Part shown: positions 16,159-27,993 of the stretch, piece after piece
How the letters are laid out: each line of letters starts with the position of its first letter
Position numbering within the stretch: position 1 is the stretch's first letter
Assembly: GCA_963678705.1 (NCBI GenBank)
Contig: OY783207.1
Span: 3,844,001-3,908,000, forward strand
DNA: 64,000 nt
Source of the DNA: Panorpa germanica
Taxonomy: Eukaryota; Arthropoda; Insecta; Mecoptera; Panorpidae
Direction of reading: 5' to 3'
Made by a program: the position numbers and the translations under genes
The notes under the pieces: model-generated
Seen by the model: only the letters and a program-made list of their open reading frames with translations
What the model was told of the DNA's origin: nothing
Database searches by the model: none

Positions 16159-16904
16159 ATGGATGAGAATAAAGGAATAGATCCTCCTATTTTTAATATT
16201 TTAGGTGAGATGTCATCAATTTTTAATAAATCAATTGTATGCGTTCAGCAGGATTCATTCAAAATTGGAAGTAATTAATTTTAAAATTATTATGTTATTG
16301 AATCTTAACAAATATCTATTAAATGAATTCGATTTTCGTAGAAACAGAGGAAGAGCCGCTTACAGTATTCGAGGATGCCAAACCTAATGTAAATAAAAAA
16401 CATAATATACAAATTAACAAAACACATAATACTTATAAAAACAAAATAGAAAAAGATCGTATTATTGAAATACTTGAGCAGATGAAAACCAGATTTAATA
16501 ATTCACTACAATCGGTTGAAAACAATAATTCTAATTTTAAAGAAAGTAATACTTATCATAAACAGATACAGCAAAATAAAACTTTAGCAGGAAATTATGC
16601 AGAACCCACAAACAATATTTCCGGAAGTATGAATTTCAACAATACTGAGACTGAACATAAACAAAACCGGAAGGATATAATAAAAACTTCAAAAGTTTTA
16701 CAAAGAAAATGTCCTGCAAATGCAATAAGTTACTCCAAAACAAAAAGAACTATTGAAAGAAAAAACAGAGAATGTTCTCGTAAAAGTAAAGAAGCTGTTC
16801 TTGATATATTGGGTGGGATGAAATCAGTTTTTAATCAGCCAACTCCATTTCCTGTTAAAAATGAATCCAAGTCCACAGCGGATGTATTGTTTCCGAAGAA
16901 ATAG
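16159..16904 (+). CDS. small protein with three ILGxMKSxFN motifs, function unknown
   Basis: Proposed two-exon model: 16159-16270 and 16342-16904. The donor is GTAATT, the acceptor TTTTCGTAG, phase 1, giving 224 residues rich in Asn, Lys and Glu. I do not recognise a domain. The N-terminus MDENKG...FNILGEMSSIFNK, the middle IIEILEQMKTRFNN and the end VLDILGGMKSVFNQP are three copies of one short motif. The next gene, EHMT/G9a, carries the same motif once near its N-terminus ([12 protein letters not shown]) after a similar MxDxNK-type start. This suggests that the gene arose by duplication of the EHMT first exon, or the reverse. The first-exon donor phase also fits the EHMT second exon at 18646, so it could be an alternative EHMT first exon. 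Polyadenylation signals lie near 17210. It could be a decaying copy, although the long frame is open. Confidence 0.55.
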
Positions 16905-17768
16905 TACGCATGATGAAATGAAAAATGACGGAAGTTAATGACGTAAACACTCATTACTCAAAAAAGTAATTGAACTGAACAATTATAATTATTGCGTTCT
17001 AATGAACTTGATCATTTTATTACAGCAAATAATGAAACATTCCTTTAAAACTGTTTAGTCAGTTACTCAAAGAGCTGTTAAAAAGAACGCCAATAAATCT
17101 GAAAAATACTAAAAGCGAAAGCTATATCCTAATTAAGGCTTAAGACTTATATATTTTGTATTATATACATATTTTTGCACTTAAAATTATTTATTAGATG
17201 TTATTTTAATAAATCTTTATTCATTCATTACTGTTTATTATTCTTATAAGTTAAGTAGGTAATCAAATTGAACTGGTAAAATAATACTTAAAAGAACGAA
17301 GTAACAATGAAGTCATTTGGAAGAGGTACTAGTAATTTTAAAGCAGTAATAGGGCTTTGAGGTTTTTTAATCACAAGATATTTTTTATGATGCACATTAT
17401 TTATACTGGTTTGAATCTTTGTTCGTGAATAATCAAGTGGCTAACAAAAGACGTGTGATTCGTAAGTTGTAGAGGGGACAAGTGATTTAATTTAGTGTTA
17501 TCTTGAATTAATGCACCTTGGAACATTAAAATCAATACATTATACCCGACCCTATTAAACAATGTGCCAAGAAAATTAATTAAAATATATAGTTTTTAAC
17601 ATTATTACTTTAATTTGACATGTAACAAAAGTTAGGTTATTAAATTTTATTTAAAGTTGTTTATAATTAACGAATTATGTAAAGTTACCTAAGTTTTACA
17701 ATAGATATAGTGAGAACTAAGTGCTTGTTTCTTTTATCAATTATAATTTCATTACAAAGAAACGTAAA

Positions 17769-20700
17769 ATGTGTGACGCGAATAAGGAAAATTCTATTAT
17801 TGATAAAATTCTGGGTCAGATGAAATCAATTTTTAACCAAGCAGCTCAACCCACTCAAGAATGTGAACTTGAATCTGTAAAGGAAAGTTATATATGTGAA
17901 ACAGTAGATGAAAATAAATCGTCTGATAATGTAAATGACAATACTTCAAAATCTGTAGAAAAAATTGACAATCCAACTGAAAATAGTCCAAGTCATATCA
18001 TTACACCAGATAGCACAAGAAGTAAAGATAAGGAAGGAACTGAAATGGCAGATTCAGCGAATAAAACACCAATTAAACAATCTAAACGTCTACGAAAAAA
18101 CACAGAAGAATTATCACCACAAATATCAAAGAAAACAATTGAAGATCTGCCAGAAAACATAAAAAAGCCGCCTGAAGAATTAGAAGATGAGGAGCGATTA
18201 AAGAGCACTATAAATACAGAAAAGGTATTGTCAAAAAATTCATTTAAAAAAGACCGCACTTCTAATAAGGATGCTAAATGTAAAACAAATAAAAAGACTG
18301 AATCAGAGAATAAAAAGTCTGAATTAGCGGAATCAACAGAAGGTGTCAATGAAGTAGACGATAAACCAAGAATTGTATTAACATTTCGAGGAGAAAAGTC
18401 TAATATGAAAATTATTTCTGAAAAATCTCCACAAACTTCACCAAAAAAAGAGGAAGTATCTGATGTAGTACAGGAAAAGGAATTAGAAAAACAACTGAAA
18501 TCGCCAGGACGTCGATCGCTTAGATTAAAAAGTAATATTGGCGATATAAAGTTAAGAACAGGTAAGATATTTATAATTATGTTAATCTTTAACAATTAAT
18601 TTGTTTAGTAAGACTATCTTATTTAATCATGTAATATATTTGTAGAAGCAATAGTTGAATCTTTAAATGTCAAACGTTCTCCGCGACGTCGTTCAAAAGA
18701 CTACACTGAGAGCGTCTTAGCCAATGCTATCGCCCGCAAAGAAAAATCCTACGAACCCGTTTTACCTCAACAACGATTATCGAGAAGAATAAAACCAACA
18801 GCTAAAATTCTGGCAAACAAAAACCTTCGAATGGGTGTTGAATTGCAAAATAACGCTCGTTTGTCAATTAGTAATGATAAAGATCGCGAAAGAAATGATG
18901 AGAAATTGTTACTGGAAAGAAATACTACTGAAAAGGTAAAGAATTCGTCAGAAGAAACTCAAGCAGAAATGAATGTACCTACAGTTAAGGAGATAAAAGA
19001 AGAACAGGTAAGTCCCACAAAAGAGAAAATTTTGTCTAACGAAAATTTAAGACAACTGCAAGAGAACCACCTGAAACTATTTGGATTATGCATTGTTGGG
19101 AAGCAGGAAAATAAATTAAAGGAAGATAGTGAGGTCACTTTAAGAGAATCTTCTGATGATAACAACAAACTTGATCAAAAACACACAAGGTTGGTTAATT
19201 ATGCAAGTGCAAGTCTAATATTCTTTTTTGAGAAACAGTATAATATTTTTAAACGATGTTTTAGGTCTCGGCAACGTGTAAAGTCAGTTCAAGAAACCAA
19301 GCGTAATTTAAGAGATAGATCAAAGAAATCTTTGGATGATCAACATAATTCTCCAACGAAACAAAAATCACTCATCCAAGATGTTTTTACAAATTCACGA
19401 AAAAGACAGTCTGCAGAATCGTTGAGTCGTGATACATATGTAGCGAAAAAAAGAAATAATACGATAGATAATAGTGATATTAAAACTGCTCAAAACATAT
19501 GTGTAAATGGTCCAGAACAACGAGCTAGTAATTCAAAAGATGAGCGCAGTTTTATAAAGTTAGAAGATTCTGCATTAAAAATAGAAAATTCACAAAGTTT
19601 AATGTTGGAAGCCGGACAAAGTGATGGTGTTATTCCAAAAAATTCTGTTAACTTGATTGCGACAAAACCAATCTCTTGTCTTTGCAGGCAGAAAACAAAT
19701 GTGTTCGTGGATTTAACTGATTTATCAGGTACATCTCAATCGAGTAGGGATTGCTTATGAATAATTAACTAAATAAAGTACATAACGATTTGTATTTCAG
19801 AAAGCTCCAAGTATTGTTCTGCTGTGGATTCAATCGATTCTCGGTTCGTTGGATGTCTCAACACCGTGAAACATTTTTCAGAAGATAATAACGTAGAGAT
19901 AATGTTAATGCGAGCCTCGGTTAAAGTACCATATATGAGTATGTGTGTGTCACATAGAGAACGATTGTATAGGCATTTATGTTGTGCCGGCTGTGGGGTA
20001 TTTTGTACACACGTAAGTTTTAAAAGTAATGTAAAAAGTGTATAACCAACTCATTTAAAAAAATCAAACGACTTTCATTGTAGGGTACTTTTAAACAATG
20101 CGTATACAAGCATTTGTATCATAGAAACTGCTCACAATTTGTAAATAACAATCCCTGTTGCCCACATTGTGGTTCTGATGATTCAGTAAAAGAAGTGAAG
20201 ATAACAATGCAGACAAAAAATAGAATTGTGTTCATGCCTGCTCAAGGTGATTATTGTGAACCTGCAAGAATTAATTTTAAAAATCGTCAAACTGATAATA
20301 GTAAAAAAGCATTAATTGATTTAACGGATAATAGACCTGAAACTCCACCATTGTTGGATAAATCAATTGTTTTTATGTTAAAAAATATTAAGTCTATTAC
20401 TGTAGAACAAAAATATACTTACAAGGATTTATATAAGTTCCTGAAAACTCCAGAAAAGCTAATTCATGTTATAGGTATGTAATGATTCTAATGCATGTTT
20501 AATGAAGCCAATGCCCATTTTTTTACGTTAATTGTTTTTTTTAGCTTCAGGTTTGGATTTAAATCAACCTCTTGACGAATCAGCACTAACTACAGCTCTT
20601 CACATAGCTGCTCGTACAGGGCTGCTTTCTGTGGTTCATATTCTTATCGTTTGTGGGGCTCAAATAGATATCTTAGATCGAGAACAAAGAACGCCCTTAA

Positions 20701-22595
20701 TGCTAGCTGTAATTGCAGAAAAAAACGATGTAGTTCAATATTTAATTAAAGCTGGAAGTGATATTAAATTTAAGGTATAAATAAATTCGCCATTTTTTAA
20801 TATACTATTTCTTTTTGTTATCTATAATAAAAATCTTTAGGGTACAGATGGTATGTCCGCTTTACATTTGGCCGCAAAAACTGGTAACTTAGGAGCTTGT
20901 ATCTTGCTGTTGTCCGTGCACAACATTGAGAGTAATTACATAAACGGATTGGACGACGGCGGGTGGACACCATTAGTATGGGCTGCAGAACATGCTCATT
21001 TCGAGATTGTAAAGTAAGTTTTCTGATATATACTTTAGGTATATTTGTTTTGATAATTTATCTCATAAATTTATTTTACAGATATCTATTACAACAAAAT
21101 GCAAATCCTCATATACCAGATGCAGAGCAAAATGTTGTAGTGCATTGGGCAGCTTTATCCGGGAGCTCTTCTATCATTGAAATGCTGCTAAATCATAAAT
21201 GCGATGTTAATAGCATTAATGCTCATGGGGATACACCTCTGTGAGATATAGCTGTGTATAGAAAGCTATCTTTATGAATTTGCAATAAAATTTATTGTTT
21301 TTAGGCATATTGGAGCTCGTCAAAATAACTATAAATGCGTTTTAATACTACTAGCACGTAATGCTCGGGTTGATCTAGTAAATACCTCTGGAGAGACAGC
21401 CCTTGCTTGTTGTACAGAAGGCAACGATTCATATAATGCCATATCTTTTAATGTTCAAATGCAGGACGTGGTTAATGAACAAACAGTTAAAATATTAACA
21501 AAGTAATTATATAGAACATATTAAGGTATATATAAGTTTAATAAGTCGAAAATATGAAAATGTATAATTGTTTTAGTGACATCACGCGTGGAAAGGAGTT
21601 GAACCCAATTCAATGTATAAATGCCGTGGACTATGAATCATATCCTAAAGATTTTACTTACGTTACACATGTTTGTATAACATCCGATGTTCCGGTGCAG
21701 AATAAAATTGCTTTAATGCAGTATTGTGTCTGCGAGGACAAGTGTGGCTCAACGAATTGTCGTTGTGGAGCTTCATCATCAAGATGTTGGTACGATGATG
21801 ATGGCAAACTTTTAGAAAATTTTAATTATGCAAATCCTCCTGTGCTTTTTGAATGTAACGACGCCTGCAATTGTAATAAGGTAAACTATAATAACATCAA
21901 ATAAATTAATCGAATATTATATGAATATGTTATATGTATTTGGATATAGATTACCTGTTTAAATCGTGTAGTACAGCGAGGTATTACATCACGTCTTGAA
22001 GTTGTTCGGACAACGGGGAAAGGCTGGACGGTGCGTTCTTTAAGATTCATACCACGTGGAACGTTTGTCGCAGAGTATATTGGAGAATTACTAACCGATG
22101 GAGATGCTGATCAGAGAATTGATGATACATTTTTCTTTGCACTAGATAGCTCAGTGAGAATTTGTATTTATTTAAAAACATTTATATAAATATAGTATAT
22201 TATAAATAATATTTTTTCAGGATGAGATTCCTTGTTGTATTGACGCTCGCCATTACGGTAACATCTCTAGATTTATCAACCATAGCTGTGAAGCTAATTT
22301 AGTTCCAGTACGAGTGCTCGTAGAACACCAAGATGTCAGATTTCCTAGAATAGCGTTGTTTGCCTGCAAAGATATACAGGCTCAAGAAGAACTCGGGTTC
22401 GTTACTTGTTCGTTAGTTGTCCAAGTTTTATACATTTATAGAAGACATTGTTCATTCATTGGTATTTATTTTAGGTTTGATTATGGAGAAAAGTTTTGGA
22501 TTATAAAGCACGATAAGTTCACATGCTTATGTGGTTCTAGAAACTGCAAATATTCTATAGATACAATATCAGAGACGTTGAACATTTTTAAATGA
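17769..22595 (+). CDS. G9a: EHMT/G9a histone H3 lysine-9 methyltransferase
   Basis: A 13-exon model of 1,322 residues: 17769-18561, 18646-19189, 19265-19728, 19801-20012, 20084-20474, 20545-20774, 20841-21013, 21082-21240, 21305-21502, 21577-21880, 21950-22153, 22221-22396, 22475-22595; phases are consistent. The long acidic and lysine-rich N-terminus (1-600) includes one [11 protein letters not shown] motif at 14-24. A cysteine-rich EHMT region follows (about 600-700, [11 protein letters not shown]). Ankyrin repeats span about 805-1050; they read methylated H3K9 in this family. Pre-SET cysteines ([16 protein letters not shown]) lie in 1055-1156. The SET domain has [20 protein letters not shown] and FDYGEKFW, and the post-SET has CLCGSRNC. 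All expected catalytic and zinc-binding elements are present, so the enzyme should mono- and dimethylate H3K9 in the nucleus. The intron 19190-19264 is 75 nt and in frame, with a weak donor (GTTGGT), and may be retained. Confidence 0.95.
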
Positions 22596-23449
22596 AACGT
22601 TAGATGTTCAATTAAACGGTGATATTGAAAAATGTGCAATAATTTATCAATAACAGAATCATGTTATAAAAATCGACAGCTAAACATTTGATGTATTAAA
22701 AAGTATTTTATATTATTACAGTAGGATAATTATTTGTGTTTTTGTTTTCAAATTAGTATTCATTATCATGTTTGTCTTCCTGTAGTGTTAGAAAATAAGT
22801 TATTTTTAATTATTTATTGTGTTTATCGTTTTGTGTTTCGTATGTGTTTGTATTTAATATATTCTTATTTGTAATTGATAAATAAATATCAAAATTATGA
22901 AATATCTTTGTAATAAAATTGCACTGCCATTTTTTTATTGTAAATAAAGAAATAAAAGAAAATGAAAGGATTTTTATTTATTTTGTTCAAAACTATACTT
23001 CTAATAATTATCTAATATTAATTTTCCAAAAATAAATAGTAATTAATAATTCACACATAAAATGCGCCATCTATTAAACAGTAGATGCAGCTGATAAGCT
23101 TAAGGATTTATTTCATAGATGGCACTATTATTTTCAAAATTACAACGCCTGATTAATATGCAACTATATTTACATTCTTTTGTGAAAGATTTCTCTAAGA
23201 AAAAAGAAGCGTATATATAACAAAGAAAAATTATACTCATCTCATAAATGATGCTAATGATGTGTTTTTAATTTTAGCAAAAGTAAGATTTCCTGATTTT
23301 CTTGAAATGAAATAAGGCTGGCAAAAGTATTGTTAATATTGATAAATATGTCGTATTTTAATTTTAAGAATAATAAGAGGTCTTGAGATTGATCAGATGG
23401 AAGACAGTGAGAATTATGTACGAAAACAGTTGAAAAAAAGCTACAAAGA
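22596..23449. other. EHMT 3' flank and dispersed repeat copy
   Basis: Several AATAAA-type signals follow the stop (near 22880, 22945). From about 23064 to 23400 is a copy of a repeat starting GCGCCATCTATT, containing ACAACGCCTGATTAATATGC. A diverged copy in the same orientation lies at 28405-28640, on the other side of the palindrome. No gene was seen. Confidence 0.55.
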
Positions 23450-26400
23450 AATCCTTGATTAAATTTTAAATAGTTTTTATGCGACTTTTTTTAAATTCAT
23501 AGACAATTTTGCAAAAAGATTTTTTTTTAGCTTAATTGAAAAGTTTTGATGCAGTTATATTCGCTATGCTCTAAAAAAAAGAACTGATTCATTAAATTTT
23601 ACATATGTACGCGATTTAGGTTTTTACGCGACCTTTATTATTTCCATGGACATTTAAAAAAAAAAATTAAATCCATTTTCTTGAAAACTTTTGATGCAGT
23701 TATCTTCCTTATGTTCTAAAATAAAAAACTGCTGCATTACATTTTAAATACCTACGCGGTTTTGGCTTTTATACAATCTTTTTTATTTTCATGGACATTT
23801 TTTTTCTAAAATTTTTTTTGGATTCTTTGGAATCTTTTGATGCAGTTATGTTTGCTATGCTCTAAAATAAAAAACTGCATCATTACATTTTAAATATCTA
23901 TGCGATTTTGGCTTTCATGCGACCTTTTTTATTTTCATGGACATTTCTTTAAATTTTTTTTTTTTATTCTTTGGAATATTTTGATGCAGTTATGTTCGGT
24001 ATGCTCTAAAATAAAAACCTGCATCATTAGATTTTAAATACCTACGCGATTTTGGCTTTTATGCAACCTTTGCTATTTTCATGGACATTTTTTTTAAAAA
24101 GAAAAAATTACATTTTCTTAAATTTTTTTAATGCAATTATGTTCGCTACGCTTTAAAATAAAGAACTGCTTCATTAGATTTTAAATATCTACTCAAAAAA
24201 TTGCATTGCTCTTAAAATCATAAAAGTGAACCTTTTCATCATTTTTAACAAGATTATAGTCTTCTTTCAGTTAGATTTAATATATTGATATATCATACAC
24301 TAAAATACTTATTTAAAAATGAATTATAAATTTGAAATCAGTATTCAAAATTAAGTTAAAATCCGTAATAAAATGACATATATATTTTTTTCAATTTTTA
24401 TGAAAAGTAACAAGAGTATAACCTTCTTACTTTTCATAAAAAATCTGGCTTTTACACGACCTTTTTTAAATTCATGGACTTTTTTTTCTAACATTTTATT
24501 TAGGATTTCTTGAAATTTTTTGATGCAGTTATGTTCGCTAGGCTTTAAATTAAAGAACAGCTTCATTACATTTTAAATATCTACGCGATTCTGGCTTTCA
24601 AGCGACCTTTTCTATTTTCATGGACTTTTTTTTCTAAATATTTTTTTTTTGATTTCTTGAAATTTTTTGATGCAGTTATGTTCGCTAGGCTTTAAATTAA
24701 ATAACAGTTTCATTGCATTTTAAATATCTACGCGATTCTGGCTTTCAAGCTACCTTTTCTATTTTCATGGACTTTTTTTTCCAAAAATTTTTTTTGGATT
24801 TCTTGAAATTGTTTGATGCAGTTATGTTCGCTAGGCTTTAAATTAAATAACTGCTTCATTACATTTTAAGTATCTACGCGATTCTGGCTTTTACGCGACC
24901 TTTTTTAAATTCATGGACTTTTTTTTTCCAAAAATTTTTTTTGCATTTCTTGAAATTTTTTGATGCAGTTATGTTCGCTAGGCTTTAAATTAAATAACAG
25001 TTTCATTACATTTTAAATAGCTAAGCAAATCCGGCTTTTATGCGACCTTTTCAAAATTCATGGACTTTTTTTTCTGATTTTTTTTTTTTTGATTCTTTGA
25101 AATATTTTGATGCAGTTATGTTCGTTAGGCTCTAAATTAGAGAACTGCTTCATTACATTTTAAATATCTAAGCATATCCGGCTTTTATGCGACCTTTTCA
25201 AAATTCATGGACTTTTTTTTCTGAATTTTTTTTTTGATTCTTTGAAATTATTTGATGCAGTTATGTTCGTTAGGCATTAAATAAGAGAACTGCTTCACTA
25301 CATTTTCAATAACTAAGCTTTTCTGACTTTTAAGCGACCTTTTTTAAATTCATGGCCCTTTTTTCGTAAAACTAAAATGTTTATATTTTTTAAAATTGAT
25401 TTATGTTTTCTAACGTAATTTTTTATGCTGATTCCAAATTTGAAATCCATTTTGAATTATCTGTTATAGTTTTAGAGTAATCTGCGTGTAAAGTTTTCGA
25501 CTATTTTTTTACTTTAAAATGGTCATATCTCGTAAACCAAAAGACTTACATAAAAATGAATTCCAGATTTGAAATCAGCATTCAAAACTACATTAAAAAC
25601 CATTAAAAAACCAACGATTTTTTTTTTTAAATTTTTATGAAAAGTAAGAAGACTATACTCTTCTTACTTTTCTCAAAAAACACTTCTTTTATTTTGGCGC
25701 ATGATACATGTTTTCTAACGTAGTTTTTTATGCTGATTCCAAAATTGAAAACCATTTTTAATTATCTCTTATGGTTTTCGAATAATCTGCGTGTAAAGTT
25801 TTTCATTATTTTTGAATTTAAAATGCTCATATCTCGTAAACCAAAAGACTTACATAAAAATGAATTCCAGATTTGAAATCAGCATTCAAAACTACATTAA
25901 AAACCAATAAAAAATCAACAATTTTTCATCTTCAATTTTTAAGAAAAGTAAGAAGACTATAGCCTTCTTACTTTTCTTAAAAATTGAAGAAAAAAAATTG
26001 TTGATTTTTTAATGGTTTTTAATGTAGTTTTAAATGCTGATTTCAAATCTGGAATTCATTTTTATGTAAGTCTTTTGGTTTACGAGATATGAGCATTTTA
26101 AAAGTAAAAAATAGTCAACAATTTTACACGCAGATTTCTCGAAAACTATAACAGATAATTAAAAATGGATTTCAATTTTGGAATCAGCATAAAAAACTAC
26201 GTTAGGAAACCTAAATCATTTTTCAAAAATATAAATATTTTAGTTTTAGGAAAAAAAGTCCATGAATTTAAAAAAAGGCGCATAAAATCCAGATACGCTT
26301 ATTTATTTAAAATGTAATGAAGCAGTTCTTTATTTTAAAGCCTAACGAACATAACTGCATCAAAAAATTTCAAGAAATCAAAAAAAAAAAAAATTTAAAA

Positions 26401-27993
26401 AAAAGTCCATGAATTTTAAAAAAGTCGCATAAAAGCCAGACACGCGAAGTTATTTAAAAAGTAATGAAGCAATTCTTTATTTTAAAGCCTAACGAACATA
26501 ACTGCATCAAAACATTTCAAGGAATCAAGAAAAAAAAATTAGAAAAACAAGTCCATGAATTTTAAAAAAGTCGCATAAAAGCCAGACACACGTAGGTATT
26601 TAAAAAGTAATGAAGCAATTCTTTATTTTAAAGCCTAGCGAACATAACTGCATCAAAACATTTCAAAGAATCAAGAAAAAAAAATTTTTAAAAAAAATCC
26701 ATGAATTTTAAAAAAGTCGCATAAAAGCCAGACACGCGAAGTTATTTAAAAAGTAATGAAGCAGTTCTTTATTTTAAAGCCTAGCGAACATAACTGCATC
26801 AAAAAATTTCAAGAAATGCAAAAAAAATTTTTCGAAGAAAAAGTCCATGAATTTAAAAAAGGTCGCGTAAAAGCCAGAATCGCGTAGATACTTAAAATGT
26901 AATGAAGCTGTTATTTAATTTAAAGCCTAGCGAACATAACTGCATCAAAAAATTTCAAGAAATCCAAAAAAAATTTTTGGAAAAAAAAGTCCATGAAAAT
27001 AGAAAAGGTCGCTTGAAAGCCAGAATCGCGTAGATATTTAAAATGTAATGAAGCTGTTATTTAATTTAAAGCCTAGCGAACATAACTGCATCAAAAAATT
27101 TCAAGAAATAAAAAAAAAAATATTTAGAAAAAAAGTCCATGAATTTAAAAAAGGTCGCATAAAAGCCAGAATCGCGTAGATATTTAAAATGTAATGAAGC
27201 TGTTATTTAATTTAAAGCCTAGCGAACATAACTGCATCAAAAAATTTCAAGAAATCCTAAATAAAATGTTAGAAAAAAAAGTCCATGAATTTAAAAAAGG
27301 TCGTGTAAAAACCAGATTTTTTATGAAAAGTAAGAAGGTTATACTCTTGTTACTTTTCATAAAAATTGAAAAAAATATATATGTCATTTTATTACGGATT
27401 TTAACTTAATTTTGAATACTGATTTCAAATTTATAATTCATTTTTAAATAAGTATTTTAGTGTATGATATATCAATATATTAAATCTAACTGAAAGAAGA
27501 CTATAATCTTGTTAAAAATGATGAAAAGGTTCACTTTTATGATTTTAAGAGCAATGCAATTTTTTGAGTTTCTGCGTAGATATTTAAAATCTAATGAAGC
27601 AGTTCTTTAATTTAAAACATTACGAACATAACTGCATCAAAAAAATTCAAGAAAACGTAATTTTTTCTTTTTGAAGAAAATGTCCATGAAAATAAAAAAG
27701 GCCGCATAAAAGACAAAATTGCGTAGGAATTTAAAATATAATGATGCAGTTTTTTATTTTAGAGCATAACGAACATAACTGCATAAAATTATTACACAGA
27801 ATCAAAAAGAAATTTTAGAAAAAAAATGTCCATGAAAATAAAAAAGATCGCATAAAACTTATAATCGCGTAGATATTTAACATGAAATGATGCAGTTTCT
27901 TATTTTAGAACATAACGAACAGAACTGCATTAAATTTTTTTAAGAAAATGGATTAAATTCTTTTTTCAAATGTCCATGAAAATAAAAGCGGTA
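23450..27993. repeat. 4.5 kb palindrome with arms made of about 146 bp tandem repeats
   Basis: Left arm about 23450-25955, right arm about 25964-27993, inverted. At the axis a perfect 25-base hairpin (25931-25955 with 25964-25988) encloses an 8-base loop ACTATAGC. Each arm holds about ten units containing GATGCAGTTATGTTCGCT or its complement. Left-arm anchors are at 23548, 23693, 23839, 23983, 24130, 24522, 24669, 24815, 24962, 25109 and 25254, mostly 144-147 apart. The 392-base gap holds an extra hairpin (about 24395-24440), mirrored at 27320-27370. The paired small ORFs at 24351 (-) and 27194 (+) are products of the symmetry. The layout resembles Foldback-type transposons; no terminal repeat or transposase was found. 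Confidence 0.88.

Noticed and set aside
17993-18595. 200-codon minus-strand frame across EHMT exon 1
   Set aside because: It is antisense to a lysine- and glutamate-rich coding exon, which yields long Ser/Phe/Leu shadow frames.
18831-19760. Reading 18831-19760 as one continuous exon
   Set aside because: The tail after 19728 is intron: the donor CAGGTACA at 19728/19729 joins in phase to the conserved cysteine-rich exon at 19801.
24351-24566. 71-codon frame with a near-identical twin at 27194-27409
   Set aside because: The twin is only the other arm of the palindrome. The frame spans the repeat monomer and its hairpin and has no protein-like character.
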